Source: Alphaproteobacteria bacterium (lineage in GTDB: Bacteria; Pseudomonadota; Alphaproteobacteria; TMED109). From it: a stretch of DNA of 64,000 nucleotides. Where the stretch lies: NCBI GenBank assembly GCA_022825705.1, contig JAJDWH010000050.1, positions 1 to 64,000 on the forward strand. Reading direction: 5' to 3'. A model generated the notes under the pieces. That model was not told where the DNA came from and searched no databases. It worked only from the letters and a program-made list of their open reading frames with translations. Made by a program: the position numbers and the translations under genes. Shown here in pieces: positions 17,011 to 26,233 of this stretch; the first letter of the stretch is position 1; each line of letters starts with the position of its first letter.

Positions 17011-18666
17011 TCAAGCGTGCAGTTCCTGGGCCATGCGCGTGCCGTCGGCGGCACGTTCCCCGGATGGCGCCTTGACCTCGCTCGGGTCCTCGTGGAGCGA
17101 CTTGAGGATGCCGTAGGTCATCAGCAGCAGGACCACGCTGACCGGCAGGGCCGCGGCGATGGACGCCGTCTGCAGCGCCAACAGTCCGCCGGCCAGCAGC
17201 AGGATGGCGGCGACCAGGCCTTCACCCAGACCCCAGACGATGCGGAAGTGCTGCGGCGGGTGATCGTCGCCCATGGAGAGCATGGTCGTGATCACCAGTG
17301 TCCCGGAATCGGACGACGTGATGAACCAGGTCGCCAGAAGGATGGTCGCCAGGGCCGCCATGATCCAGTTAAGCCAGCTGACGGCCGTCACCTTGTCGAT
17401 CGTGCCGTACAGTGCCCCGGGCAGGTCCCAATTGCGCACCAGATCGGCGATGCCGGCGGTGCCGACGCCACCCTGGGCGTTCAACTCGAGGTAGATGGCA
17501 GAGCCGCCGAAGATGCACAGCCAGAAGAAGGCGATCGTGGTCGGCACGAACATCACGCCCAGCATGAACTCGCGGATGGTCCGGCCGCGGCTGATGCGGG
17601 CGATGAACATGCCGACGAAGGGAGCCCAGGAAATCCACCATCCCCAGTAGAAGATGGTCCACCCTCCCTGCCACGCTGCGGCCCCCTGATCGTTGAAGGT
17701 CTGGAAGCCCATCGGAATGAAGTTCCAGAGATAGTCACCCGCGGTCGTGACAAAGAAACCCATCAGCCACTTGAACGGACCGCCGAACAGGAAGAAGGCC
17801 AGCAGCGCGATGCTCAGCCAGATGTTCCACTCCGAGATGATGCGGATGCCCTTGCCGACCCCTGAGACGGCCGAAAGGGTCGCAACGGCCGAGATCACGG
17901 CGATCAGGACAATCTTCGTGACGATCCCCGGATCGATCCCGAACAGGTAGTTGAGCCCGGCCGCCATCTGCGACACGCCGAGGCCCAGCGAGGTGGCCAC
18001 ACCGAACACCGTGCCGAACACGGCCAGCAGGTCGACCGCGTGGCCGACCGGCCCGTAGATCCGGTCGCCGATGACCGGGTGCAGCGCGCTGCGCAGGGTC
18101 AGTGGCAGTTTCTTGCGGAAGCCGAAGTAGGCCAGGCAGAGGCCAACGATCACGTAGAGCGACCAGGCGTGGAACCCCCAGTGGAAATAGGTCACACGCA
18201 TCGCAGCGACGGCGCGCTGCTCGCTCATCTGGGTAAAGCCGGCTATGTCGGCAAACGGGTTGTTGGGGTAGCCCCACGGCTCTGAATTGTCGAAATAGAA
18301 CATTGGCTCGGCAATGCCGAAGAACAGAATGCCGATACCGACGCCTGCCGAGAACAGCATCGCGAACCACGAGAAGTTGGAGAACTCGGGCCGGCTGTCA
18401 TCACTGCCGAGCCTGATCTTCCCAAACCGGCTGAACATCAGGTAAACGCAGACGAAGAGCGAAATCAGCAGCACCGACACGTAGTACCAGTTGAGCGCCG
18501 ACTCGATCCATCCGCGCACGGCCGAATAGATGCTGTTGGCGAATTCCACGTTGAGGGCGGTAAAGACCACGAAGGCGATCACCATGCCCTTGGACGCCAG
18601 CCCCATCCCGCCGTGCAGTCCCTTGAAGATGCCCGCTTGGGCTACCAGACTACGCTGTGTTGTCAT
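17011..18666 (-). CDS. BCCT-family betaine/carnitine/choline transporter
   Basis: A 551-residue inner-membrane protein with about twelve hydrophobic helices. The family signature is plain: FSAGVGIGILFFGIAEP near residue 108, WGFHAWSLY, and the Trp-rich FYWGWWISWAPFVGMFIARIS. The GVGIG glycines match the G-x-G-x-G of Na+-coupled betaine carriers such as BetP, where proton-coupled BetT has Asp at the last position; Na+ coupling is therefore inferred. The start at 18666 follows GGAGCG. It takes up osmolytes or quaternary-amine nutrients. Neither neighbour suggests a specific ligand. Confidence 0.92.
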   Translation of the reverse strand: MTTQRSLVAQAGIFKGLHGGMGLASKGMVIAFVVFTALNVEFANSIYSAVRGWIESALNWYYVSVLLISLFVCVYLMFSRFGKIRLGSDDSRPEFSNFSWFAMLFSAGVGIGILFFGIAEPMFYFDNSEPWGYPNNPFADIAGFTQMSEQRAVAAMRVTYFHWGFHAWSLYVIVGLCLAYFGFRKKLPLTLRSALHPVIGDRIYGPVGHAVDLLAVFGTVFGVATSLGLGVSQMAAGLNYLFGIDPGIVTKIVLIAVISAVATLSAVSGVGKGIRIISEWNIWLSIALLAFFLFGGPFKWLMGFFVTTAGDYLWNFIPMGFQTFNDQGAAAWQGGWTIFYWGWWISWAPFVGMFIARISRGRTIREFMLGVMFVPTTIAFFWLCIFGGSAIYLELNAQGGVGTAGIADLVRNWDLPGALYGTIDKVTAVSWLNWIMAALATILLATWFITSSDSGTLVITTMLSMGDDHPPQHFRIVWGLGEGLVAAILLLAGGLLALQTASIAAALPVSVVLLLMTYGILKSLHEDPSEVKAPSGERAADGTRMAQELHA

Positions 18667-18996
18667 GTCGGCGCTCCACTTCCGCCGACACAGTACATCG
18701 TCTGCCACGACGGAACCAAGGAATCATCCGCTGCCGGAATTTCCCCGGCACGCCTGAGGACATCGCCCACAGCGATCAGCGGAATCGCGTCGGCAGCGAT
18801 ATTGCTTCTTTCAAGCGGGCCCGCGGCAGGTCACGATGAAGAAGTGGTCCCATCGAACCCGGTGAGCGCTGCCTGCCGGTGCCGGAACCCATCCGCTGGC
18901 CACGGCGCCTGGCAGGTTTGGCCGCGGCGCCCGCTCAACGCTGACGCGACTAGCACCGTTTGTCCTCCAGCTGCTCGCTCGGCTGAGCCCCTTTAA
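18667..18996. other. Divergent intergenic region
   Basis: About 330 bases between the divergent BCCT and higB genes. No additional gene was recognised. The rightmost part carries the higBA promoter described separately. Confidence 0.4.
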
Positions 18997-19025
18997 TTGA
19001 GTACTGTCGATGGACAGCGTACAAT
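18997..19025 (+). promoter_or_regulatory. Sigma70-type promoter of higBA with dyad in spacer
   Basis: TTGAGT (18997-19002) and TACAAT (19020-19025) are separated by exactly 17 bases and each match the sigma70 consensus at five of six positions or better. The spacer contains a perfect inverted repeat CTGTC-GATG-GACAG at 19004-19017, ideally placed for repression by the HigA antitoxin. The higB ATG lies only six bases past the -10, at the expected transcription start, so the mRNA is probably leaderless. Confidence 0.7.
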
Positions 19026-19031
19026 CGAATC

Positions 19032-19310
19032 ATGATCCGGTCGTTTCGACATCGTGGCCTGAAGGAACTGTATGAGCGTGGGCAGTCAAGCAGAGTGGCA
19101 CCCGAGCACCTCGCGAAACTCTTGCGAATCCTGACCGCCTTGGACCGAAGCACGGACCCGGAAGCGATGGATCTTCCGGGCTATCGCCTGCATCGGCTCC
19201 GCGGCCGCCTCCGTGGCCACCATGCGGTGGCGGTCTCCGCCAATTGGCGGGTGACCTTTCGGTTTGATGACGGCGATGTCGTGGATGTCGACTATGTGGA
19301 TTACCACTAG
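19032..19310 (+). CDS. higB: HigB-type toxin
   Basis: A 92-residue RelE-superfamily toxin of the HigB type: it opens MIRSFRHRGLKELYERG, and the C-terminal half has LHRLRGRLRGHHAVAVSANW followed by VTFRFDDGDVVDVDYVDYH, the usual strand pair and terminal His. Such proteins cleave mRNA on the ribosome. No Shine-Dalgarno precedes the start, consistent with leaderless initiation. The antitoxin gene begins 11 bases downstream after its own AGGAGG, the characteristic toxin-first HigBA order. Confidence 0.93.
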   Translation: MIRSFRHRGLKELYERGQSSRVAPEHLAKLLRILTALDRSTDPEAMDLPGYRLHRLRGRLRGHHAVAVSANWRVTFRFDDGDVVDVDYVDYH

Positions 19311-19321
19311 GAGGTTCTGCC

Positions 19322-19609
19322 ATGGCAATGAGCAACCCTGTCCATCCCGGAGCCATCGTGCGTGAGGATTGCCTGAAGCCTTTGGGTCTATCGGTCACGG
19401 AAGGGGCACGGCGGCTCGGTGTCGGGCGGCAGACCCTATCCAATCTGGTGAACGAGAAGGCTTCGGTCTCGGTCGAGATGGCCTATCGCCTGTCGAAAGC
19501 GTTCGGGTCCACACCGGAAACCTGGCTTGGGATGCAGCTGGCCTTCGACCTCGCGCAGTCACGCGGCCTCGAACAGACCATCCAGGTCGAGCGCATCGCT
19601 GCCGCCTAG
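19322..19609 (+). CDS. higA: HigA-type antitoxin
   Basis: A 95-residue XRE-family antitoxin. It has the HigA opening NPVHPGAIVREDCLKPLGLS and an HTH at about residues 20-55 (SVTEGARRLGVGRQTLSNLV). The C-terminal PETWLGMQLAFDLAQ is the classic HigA ending. An AGGAGG ribosome site precedes it. It is expected to neutralise HigB and to bind the dyad in the promoter spacer upstream of higB. Confidence 0.94.
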   Translation: MAMSNPVHPGAIVREDCLKPLGLSVTEGARRLGVGRQTLSNLVNEKASVSVEMAYRLSKAFGSTPETWLGMQLAFDLAQSRGLEQTIQVERIAAA

Positions 19610-20087
19610 GGCGTACCCGCAGCCGGCATCGCCGTCACCGTCTTGCCGGCCCGGCAACGCGCTAGACGATCTGGTGCGCAGCTTCGTTGCCATCGTATGG
19701 CGCGAGTTGATGCTGCCGGCCCCGCTTGCCGGGCAGCTGGCCGACCACGCTGGTCCGAACGACGTCAGCGAAGGCCGAACGCTACGCGGACCTCGCGATC
19801 GAATCGGTGAGAGAGTCAGGATCCCGCGTCGGCGACAGCATCCGCATGCATATTGCCTATTCCGAGCGGGCCCCTGGCGCTTTGCTCAACCTCCGGACGG
19901 TGCGAACCGCTTTCCCGTCCAAGACCCCCGGGCCTTCGGCGCAGTCTTGATCTCGGTCACCCGCCCGGGCCACTGAGCCGTGCTCATGAGGGGCACCGTC
20001 ACACCTGATACCGTCAACCGGATGACGGGCGACAGGAGGCTGGACGGTTGGCTCCGAGCCGCGCGCGAGCCTCGGCCAAATGGTGCT
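19610..20087. other. Region between higA and tolB stops, possible gene remnant
   Basis: These 478 bases lie where pal would be expected after tolB, but no Pal-like OmpA motif is seen on either strand. A plus-strand frame at about 19765-19950 (AERYADLAIESVRESGSRVG) looks protein-like in composition but lacks a start context and could be a fossil. No function is assigned. Confidence 0.35.
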
Positions 20088-21431
20088 CTACGACCTGGTC
20101 GCCTGATAGGGGCCCCAGGAGGGGTCCGAAGCATCGGTGGGGGTCGGGAGTTCGCGTTCCCGGTTGCCCGTGATGTCAATCGTGTAGATCCGAATCGTGT
20201 CGGCGCTGCCCGGAGCCGGTTCGGTTCGCGCGAACGCCAGCAGACGTCCATTGGGCGCCCAGCTGGGACCCTCCACCAGGAAACCATCCGCGATCAGCCG
20301 CTCGCCGGTGCCGTCCGGGTGCATGAGTCCGATGTAGAAGCGCCCCTTCACCGACTTCGTGAACGCAATGTAGTCGCCGCGGGGAGACCAGACCGGGGTG
20401 GTATAGCTTCCGTCTCCGAAACTGATCCGCCGAGCCACGCCGCCTCCGGAATCCATCACGAACAGATGCGGTCGCCCCGATCGGTCGGAACTGAAGACGA
20501 TCCTGTCCCCCTCGGGGCTATAGCTCGGCGACGTGTCGATCGCGCGGCCGCGGGTCAGCTGCAGAAGATCTCCGGTCGCCAAGTCCAACGTAAAGACGTT
20601 GGTCACCCCCTCGCGCGCCAGCGACATGGCAACCTCGGTGCCCTCAGGGTGGAACCGGGGCGCGAATGACATGCCGGAGAATTGCCCCAATTCCTCGCTT
20701 CTGCCGGCGTCGAGATCGTATCGGAACACGCTCGGCTCCCGGCCCTGGTAGCTGAAGTACAGCGCACCTTTTCCATCGGGCGAGAAGCGCGGCGTCAAGA
20801 CCAGATGCGATCCATCGGTGAGGTACTCGTGGTTGGCACCGTCCTGGTCCATGATCGCGAGCCTCTTGACACGCTCCGTCGCCGGCCCCGACTCGGCCAC
20901 GTACAGGATGCGCGTATCAAAGTACCCGGGCTCACCCGTAACACGCGTATAAATTCGATCAGCCAGCACGTGCGCCATACGACGTGCGAGCGCCAAAGGT
21001 CCGTTCAGGCGGACACCGACCATCTCCCGGCCGCCATAGACGTCCCAGGCCCGGGCCGCCACCTCGATCGTCCCGTCACCCCTATCACGAACCGACCCGG
21101 CAATGAGCACCTGAGCATCGATGATCCGCCAGTCGCGGAACCGCGGCTGTTCCGCCGCGTCCGCCGCGCTCTGCATGTACGCTTCCGGATCGATCTGCCG
21201 AAAAAGAGCCGAACTCTGGAGGTCGTTGACGACGACATCACCGATGTCGCCAGCGTCCGTCGCCAACAGATTTCCTTCCACATCGAGTGTCAGGGCGAAG
21301 GGAACGGGCTCAATCCGCCCCTCAGTGATATCGATTTCCAGCGGCCCTTCCTGCGCCACCGCAGCATGGCCGGCAACAAGCAGGACGGCGAACGGCGCCG
21401 AGAGACGGAGAAAAGGTGACATGCGTGACAT
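20088..21431 (-). CDS. tolB: TolB, periplasmic beta-propeller of the Tol system
   Basis: A 447-residue periplasmic protein. It has a signal peptide (MSPFLRLSAPFAVLLVAGHA, cleaved near AVAQ), an N-terminal alpha/beta domain (LEIDITEGRIEPVPFAL), then WD40-like/PD40 repeats (SPDGKGALYFS, SPEGDRIVFSS, SPRGDYIAFTK, PNGRLLAFAR). TolB links the inner-membrane TolQRA motor to Pal at the outer membrane. ATG 21431 is chosen because the signal peptide begins there or at ATG 21422. It is the last gene of the tol run here; pal does not follow. Confidence 0.94.
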   Translation of the reverse strand: MSRMSPFLRLSAPFAVLLVAGHAAVAQEGPLEIDITEGRIEPVPFALTLDVEGNLLATDAGDIGDVVVNDLQSSALFRQIDPEAYMQSAADAAEQPRFRDWRIIDAQVLIAGSVRDRGDGTIEVAARAWDVYGGREMVGVRLNGPLALARRMAHVLADRIYTRVTGEPGYFDTRILYVAESGPATERVKRLAIMDQDGANHEYLTDGSHLVLTPRFSPDGKGALYFSYQGREPSVFRYDLDAGRSEELGQFSGMSFAPRFHPEGTEVAMSLAREGVTNVFTLDLATGDLLQLTRGRAIDTSPSYSPEGDRIVFSSDRSGRPHLFVMDSGGGVARRISFGDGSYTTPVWSPRGDYIAFTKSVKGRFYIGLMHPDGTGERLIADGFLVEGPSWAPNGRLLAFARTEPAPGSADTIRIYTIDITGNRERELPTPTDASDPSWGPYQATRS

Positions 21432-21448
21432 CGAGAGCACCTGGCGGG

Positions 21449-22414
21449 CTAACGCGGTGGACGGAAGTTTAGCCGCACGCGCCGCCACAGTGCGTACTCC
21501 TCGGGCGGCAGCCCGGTGATCTTGCCGGTCCTCAGGATCGCGGCCTGGGCACTGTCAAGCAGCGGCCGCAGGAGCGCGTTCCGATCGATCCGGTCGAGTT
21601 CCGCATCCGAAATGTGAAGATCGTGGATGGTTCCGTCCGGCTGCAGCTGGAAGTCCAGGCTCACAACCATGTCGTCAACCTCCTGAAGTGCCGGCGGGCG
21701 CCTCCAATTGGCCTGAATTTGTCTCTGAATCAAACCGTAAATCCGGGCCCGTGCGAAGCGGTCTTCGGGTGTGTCGCGCGCGACCGGCTGTGGCGCCGGT
21801 TCAAGTGCCGCCAAGCGCTCCAGCGTTTCCTCCAGTTTGGTCTCGGCCTCCCCGGCTTCCGGCGGTGGAGGTTCTCGTTCGGAGAGGTCACGGAGCATGT
21901 CGTCGAAACGCGATGGCGGGGGTGGCGCCGCCGGGGCGGGGGGAGGATCGGCCTGCGCCACCTGCGGGGGCGGGGGCTCAGGGATTTCGGGCTCTACGGG
22001 TTCCGGCTCGACCACGGTGGGCGCCGGTGGCGGTGGCGCCGCTTCCGAAGCTGGCGGCTCGGGGCTGGGCGGCGCGGGAGCAGGAGGCGCCGCCGCTACC
22101 GGTGCTGGTTGGGGCGGCGGCGGCGGTGTGTCGTCAACGGGCGCCTCGACGGCTTCGGGTTCCGGAGGGCTCGCCGCTGCGACCGGTTCCGGCGGTCGTG
22201 TGGGCGCCGGATCCGCCGGCTCCTGCTCCCGCTGCGGCATCGCCGGCGGCGGCGGCGCCTCCGCCGGCTCCAGCGCGGGTTCGAGAGCCTGGGCCACCTC
22301 CACGTCGATCGAGGGCGGCAGCACGATCGGCCGCGACAACGTTGGCAGGCCCACCACTGCCAGGGTCACGAAGAGAGCGTGCAACAGGACCGATAGAAGG
22401 ACACTCCGGCCCAC
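21449..22414 (-). CDS. tolA: TolA-like envelope-spanning protein
   Basis: A 321-residue protein with one N-terminal membrane anchor (LLSVLLHALFVTLAVVGL), a long Pro/Ala/Glu-rich spacer at about residues 45-165, a charged helical segment (about residues 170-210) and a C-terminal domain (RIYGLIQRQIQANWRRP, then VVSLDFQLQPDGTIHDL) of the TolA/TonB C-terminal fold. The poly-Pro spacer replaces the Ala/Lys helix of enteric TolA and is common in alphaproteobacteria. It starts with GTG four bases after tolR, without a visible Shine-Dalgarno, implying translational coupling. Confidence 0.9.
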   Translation of the reverse strand: MGRSVLLSVLLHALFVTLAVVGLPTLSRPIVLPPSIDVEVAQALEPALEPAEAPPPPAMPQREQEPADPAPTRPPEPVAAASPPEPEAVEAPVDDTPPPPPQPAPVAAAPPAPAPPSPEPPASEAAPPPPAPTVVEPEPVEPEIPEPPPPQVAQADPPPAPAAPPPPSRFDDMLRDLSEREPPPPEAGEAETKLEETLERLAALEPAPQPVARDTPEDRFARARIYGLIQRQIQANWRRPPALQEVDDMVVSLDFQLQPDGTIHDLHISDAELDRIDRNALLRPLLDSAQAAILRTGKITGLPPEEYALWRRVRLNFRPPR

Positions 22415-22418
22415 GGCG

Positions 22419-22862
22419 TCAGGGCCCGTCGGAGTTGGGCGGGACCGTCACCAGTGCCACGCGATGCTGGCCTGACGCCGAAATGAGTCCGATCACTTCC
22501 ATGATCCGTCCGTAGTCTACATCCCGGTCGCCGCGTACGAACACCCGCTGACCGGCCCGGGCCCCCTGAATGGCGGCCAGCTTGGCCGCCAAGGTCTCGA
22601 TCTCGACCGGCGTATCAAGCAGCAGCACCCGCCCGTCAGCCTGGACCGTCACGATGATGGGTTCATCGTTGCCCGGGATGGGTTCCGCATCCGCCTCCGG
22701 GAGGTTGACGCTCACACCCGTCGTTAGCAGCGGAGCGGTGATCATGAATACGACCAGCAAGACGAGCATCACGTCGACGAGCGGGGTGACGTTGATCTCC
22801 GACATGGGGGCCCGGGGGGCCCGCCCGAGACGCGCCTTGTGCTGAACCGGATCGATGTTCAA
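22419..22862 (-). CDS. tolR: TolR, ExbD-family motor subunit
   Basis: A 147-residue inner-membrane protein with one helix after a short cytoplasmic tail. The motif SEINVTPLVDVMLVLLVVFMI carries the Asp that conducts protons with TolQ; the periplasmic domain includes VFVRGDRDVDYGRIMEV. The start is a TTG at 22862 in the overlap TTGA with the tolQ stop, an uncommon start explained by coupling. It works with TolQ and TolA in envelope constriction and outer-membrane maintenance. Confidence 0.94.
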   Translation of the reverse strand: MNIDPVQHKARLGRAPRAPMSEINVTPLVDVMLVLLVVFMITAPLLTTGVSVNLPEADAEPIPGNDEPIIVTVQADGRVLLLDTPVEIETLAAKLAAIQGARAGQRVFVRGDRDVDYGRIMEVIGLISASGQHRVALVTVPPNSDGP

Positions 22863-23569
22863 GTGTGGTTCTCGTCAATGTGTCGCGACAGCAGTGCGCC
22901 GAGTTCGCTCGCGAACGTCTCCAGCCGCGCCGCATAGCGATTCAGATCGCTGGAAATCTTGTTGTAGGCCACCACCGCCGGGATGGCGGCCAACAGTCCG
23001 AGCGCCGTCGCAAACAAAGCCTCGGCGATGCCCGGAGCCACCACGGCCAGCGACGTGTCCTGGCTCACGGCGATCGACTGAAAGCTGTTCATGATCCCCC
23101 AGACCGTCCCGAACAGACCGACGAACGGTGCCGTCGAACCGACCGTCGCAAGGAAGCCGACGTTCCTTTCCAGCGCGTCCATCTCCCGGGTGACGGTGAC
23201 GTGCATCACCTGTCCAATCCGTTCGCTCAGGCCCGCCGCAATGGTTCGTTGGCGCTCGGTCTGCGTGACCGACCGCTGCCACTCGTTCATGCCGGACACG
23301 AACACCGCGGCCAGCGGGTGATCGGGGCGGCTCTGGAGATGCCGGTGCAGCTCCTCCAACGAGCCCCCTGACCAAAACGTCTGCTCGAACTGGTTGGCCT
23401 TTCGCTTGAGATATCGCAGTCGGCCCATCTTTTGAATGATCACCGCCCAGCTCCAGACCGAGGCCAGGACCAGTACGACCAGCACGGCCTTTACCACAAT
23501 GTCGGCCTGCAGCACCAAGCCCCAGATCGTCAGATCAATGTCACCCGTGGTAGTGAGAAATTCGTCCAT
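22859..23569 (-). CDS. tolQ: TolQ, ExbB-family motor subunit
   Basis: A 236-residue protein with three membrane helices: one near the N-terminus (VLVVLVLASVWSWAVI) and two in the MotA/ExbB region containing FLATVGSTAPFVGLFGTVWGI and GIAEALFATALGLLAAIPAV. The Thr-rich helices line the proton path with TolR. ATG 23569 (MDEFLTTTG) is chosen because the upstream frame would run into ybgC; the 20-base gap to ybgC is normal for this cluster. Confidence 0.95.
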   Translation of the reverse strand: MDEFLTTTGDIDLTIWGLVLQADIVVKAVLVVLVLASVWSWAVIIQKMGRLRYLKRKANQFEQTFWSGGSLEELHRHLQSRPDHPLAAVFVSGMNEWQRSVTQTERQRTIAAGLSERIGQVMHVTVTREMDALERNVGFLATVGSTAPFVGLFGTVWGIMNSFQSIAVSQDTSLAVVAPGIAEALFATALGLLAAIPAVVAYNKISSDLNRYAARLETFASELGALLSRHIDENHT

Positions 23570-23589
23570 GTACTTGAAGATGTCCGGAA

Positions 23590-24036
23590 TTACGGTCGGG
23601 TCAAGTTGGCAATTGCCGCTGCTACGCGTGCGGGCCAGCGACGCGGGCGCCCTTCCCATGTCACGCAGGCCAAGGTCAACGCAAACTCCACCAGCACAGC
23701 GTCTCGACTACGAACGGTTTGCGAAAGCCGTAGCCTAGCCCCGCTTGCGGAATCCGTTCTGGTATGCACTTCGAGCGCGTCGTCAAGGCGAGCCGGGGCG
23801 TGAAATTGCACTTGCATCTCGCGAACGACAAAGAACACGCGGTGCTCGGCCAGCATGAGCGTGTGCTCAATACCGAGGCAGCGCAACATCTCCGTCCGGG
23901 CCCTCTCCGCGTAGCGGAGGTAGCCGGCATGATAAACGATGCCACCTGCATCGGTATCTTCGAAATAGACCCTGATCGGCAGGACATGCGTGCCGTTCCG
24001 AAAGCAACCGCTTGTCGGAACAGCGTCATCCGTCAT
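23590..24036 (-). CDS. ybgC: YbgC-type acyl-CoA thioesterase
   Basis: A 148-residue hotdog-fold thioesterase. [21 protein letters not shown] contains the catalytic Asp and the Tyr-His pair of the 4-hydroxybenzoyl-CoA/YbgC family, followed by [12 protein letters not shown]. It hydrolyses short- or medium-chain acyl-CoA or acyl-ACP and is conserved at the head of tol-pal operons. Its start overlaps the end of ruvB by 11 bases, joining the recombination genes to the tol genes in one transcript. Confidence 0.93.
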   Translation of the reverse strand: MTDDAVPTSGCFRNGTHVLPIRVYFEDTDAGGIVYHAGYLRYAERARTEMLRCLGIEHTLMLAEHRVFFVVREMQVQFHAPARLDDALEVHTRTDSASGARLRLSQTVRSRDAVLVEFALTLACVTWEGRPRRWPARVAAAIANLTRP

Positions 24037-25102
24037 CGGCGGATGCGGCTTCGGGCGCGGTATCTGCCGGGAACAAGCCGGGAACAGTCCCCGGACTGGG
24101 AGGTTTCAGGCCCAACCGCCTCCAGGCCAATCCGGCCGCGACACGTCCGGCTGCGGTCCGCTGGACAAAGCCTGCCTGCAGGAGAAACGGCTCCACCACG
24201 TCCTGAAGCGTCTCGACTTCTTCCGAGAGCGCTGCTGCCAGCGATTCGATCCCGACCGGCCCGCCTTCGTAGCTTCGGACCAGGCAGTCGAGGTAGCGGC
24301 GGTCCAAGGCATCCAGCCCGTCGGCGTCGATGTGAAGCTGCTCCAGCGCGGATTCGGCATCGCCCTTGACGACCGCATTTGCGCCCCGGACCGTCGCGAA
24401 GTCCCTGACGCGGCGAAGCAGCCGTGCCGCCACCCGTGGAGTACCGCGTGCCCTTCTGGCGATTTCGGCGGCGGCATCCGGGGCAAGGTCCAAGCCGAGT
24501 AACGCGGCGCCGCGGGCAACGATCTGCTGCAGTTCCTCGGGCCTGTAGAAGTTGACATGAAACGGAATGCCGAACCGTTCGCGCATCGGGTTTGAGACGC
24601 GCCCGACGCGGGTGGTGGCGCCGACGACCGTGAACGGCGGCAGCTCGATTCGCATGGTGCGGGCGCTGGGGCCGCGTCCGATCATGATGTCGAGGCGGAA
24701 ATCCTCGAGGGCCGGATACAAGGTTTCCTCCACGGTCACGGGTAGCCGGTGAATCTCGTCGATGAACAGGACGTCGCGCGGGTCGAGGTTGGTCAGGATC
24801 GCGGCAAGGTCGCCTGGCCGCCCCAGCGCCGTACCTGACGTCGCGAGGATGCCGGTCCCGAGCTCTTCCGCGATGATGTGCGCGAGCGTCGTCTTGCCGA
24901 GACCCGGCGGCCCGTACAGCAGGACATGGTCGAGTGCCTCGCCACGCGTGCTCGCTGCCTGGATGAACACCCGAAGGTTTGCGAGATTGCGTTCCTGCCC
25001 GACAAATTCATCGAACCGGGTGGGCCGGAGCGCTCGGTCTGCGGATTGTCGCGGGCCGCCAGCCACCACCCGCACCGCGTCGACAGGCTCGCCCCCGCTC
25101 AT
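24026..25102 (-). CDS. ruvB: RuvB, Holliday junction branch-migration ATPase
   Basis: A 358-residue AAA+ motor. It has the N-terminal [12 protein letters not shown], Walker [16 protein letters not shown], Walker [11 protein letters not shown], sensor [19 protein letters not shown], and a C-terminal winged-helix domain with [22 protein letters not shown]. The C-terminus is slightly extended. RuvB hexamers pull DNA through a RuvA-bound junction. It overlaps ruvA by four bases (ATGA). Confidence 0.97.
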   Translation of the reverse strand: MSGGEPVDAVRVVAGGPRQSADRALRPTRFDEFVGQERNLANLRVFIQAASTRGEALDHVLLYGPPGLGKTTLAHIIAEELGTGILATSGTALGRPGDLAAILTNLDPRDVLFIDEIHRLPVTVEETLYPALEDFRLDIMIGRGPSARTMRIELPPFTVVGATTRVGRVSNPMRERFGIPFHVNFYRPEELQQIVARGAALLGLDLAPDAAAEIARRARGTPRVAARLLRRVRDFATVRGANAVVKGDAESALEQLHIDADGLDALDRRYLDCLVRSYEGGPVGIESLAAALSEEVETLQDVVEPFLLQAGFVQRTAAGRVAAGLAWRRLGLKPPSPGTVPGLFPADTAPEAASADDG

Positions 25103-25689
25103 CGGGCTATTGCCTGAAGCGCATGCCTGACGAGAACCTCCGCACTGACATCGGGATGCTGCGCCTGCGCACTCGAAAGTGCGCCGACCGCCTCGAGCCG
25201 GCCGTACCCGAGAGCAACGAGCGCCTCGACAGCATCGCGGTAGGCGTTCGCATCGGAACCCGGACCGGCGTCGGGAGCGGTCGGGAGGGTGCCGACGCGG
25301 TGCTTGAGTTCCGCGATGATGCGCGAGGCGGCCTTGGCGCCGATACCTTCGGCGCGCGCGATGGCCTTGGCGTCGCCCGCGGCCACGGCCTGTTCGAGCT
25401 CGGCAGGCACCAGCGCGTCAAGCGTCGCCAGTGCGGTCTTGGCACCGATCCCCTGGACGGTGAGCAGGGCCCGGAACCAGCTTCGCTCGGCATCGTCGCG
25501 AAACCCGAAGAGTTCGACCGCATTGTCGCGGGCACTCGTATGCACCAGGATTTCCGCCTCTGGCCGGGCACTGAGCAGCCAGCCTAGCGTGCGGCGGGTG
25601 CACGTCACCTGGTAACCAACCCCACCCACGTCGATCAGGGCCCAGCCGTCCCCCGTCGAATCCAGGATGCCGCGCAGCTTGGCGATCAC
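25099..25689 (-). CDS. ruvA: RuvA, Holliday junction recognition protein
   Basis: A 196-residue protein beginning [20 protein letters not shown], the OB-fold domain of RuvA. Helix-hairpin-helix motifs follow ([16 protein letters not shown] and [17 protein letters not shown]), then the domain III three-helix bundle that contacts RuvB ([17 protein letters not shown]). It overlaps ruvC and ruvB by four bases each, so the three resolvasome genes are translated together. Confidence 0.96.
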   Translation of the reverse strand: MIAKLRGILDSTGDGWALIDVGGVGYQVTCTRRTLGWLLSARPEAEILVHTSARDNAVELFGFRDDAERSWFRALLTVQGIGAKTALATLDALVPAELEQAVAAGDAKAIARAEGIGAKAASRIIAELKHRVGTLPTAPDAGPGSDANAYRDAVEALVALGYGRLEAVGALSSAQAQHPDVSAEVLVRHALQAIAR

Positions 25690-26201
25690 GGGCAGCCACC
25701 CGTGATGACAAACCGCGCGTGCGATCGGGCGTGGTTCGCGTGGCAGATCGCGACCGCCAAGGCGTCCGACGCGTCATGGGTCTCCAGGGTGGCCTTGGGC
25801 AGCAATGCCCGGACCAGCGCGGCCACGCGCTCCTTGCTCGCATTACCCTGCCCGGTCACAGCCTGCTTGACCGTGGCCGGCGCGTATTCGTGCACGGGCA
25901 GCTGGCGCCGGGCCACGGACACGAACACCGCGCCGCGCGCCAGCCCGAGTGCCAGCGTCGAGCGCGGGTTGCGGTTGACGAAGATCTGCTCGAGCGCGGC
26001 CTCGGAGGGGTCGTGCGCCTCGAGCACCTTGCCGAGCTCGCAATCGAGGTGACCCAGGCGTTCGGCCATCGTCTGCTTCGAATTGGTCCGAACTGCCCCC
26101 GACGCCACAAAGGCGATGTCCCGGCCCTTCACGTCGATGATCCCCCAGCCGGTACGGGTCAGACTCGGATCCAGGCCGATCAAACGCATAGGCTCGGGCA
26201 C
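25686..26201 (-). CDS. ruvC: RuvC, Holliday junction resolvase
   Basis: A 171-residue endonuclease. The acidic catalytic residues are visible: Asp in LIGLDPSLTRTGWG, Glu in AALEQIFVNRNP, and the C-terminal pair in THDASDALAVAICHA. It nicks Holliday junctions symmetrically after branch migration. The start may be ATG 26201 (MPEPMRL) or 26189 (MRLIGLD); the second matches the family start best but no strong ribosome site decides. Confidence 0.95.
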   Translation of the reverse strand: MPEPMRLIGLDPSLTRTGWGIIDVKGRDIAFVASGAVRTNSKQTMAERLGHLDCELGKVLEAHDPSEAALEQIFVNRNPRSTLALGLARGAVFVSVARRQLPVHEYAPATVKQAVTGQGNASKERVAALVRALLPKATLETHDASDALAVAICHANHARSHARFVITGGCP

Positions 26202-26233
26202 AGCGCGTCAGGGATCCGTTGTGCGCGCCCGAG

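Noticed and set aside
19765..19950. Protein-like plus-strand frame after higA
   Set aside because: No start codon with a ribosome site and no family recognised; kept only as a possible remnant in the regional note.
21614..22515. Long open frames on the plus strand opposite tolA, rich in Gly, Arg and Ser
   Set aside because: They are shadows of the Pro/Ala/Glu-rich tolA spacer in GC-rich DNA; they have no start context or family match, whereas tolA has a membrane anchor and a recognisable C-terminal domain.
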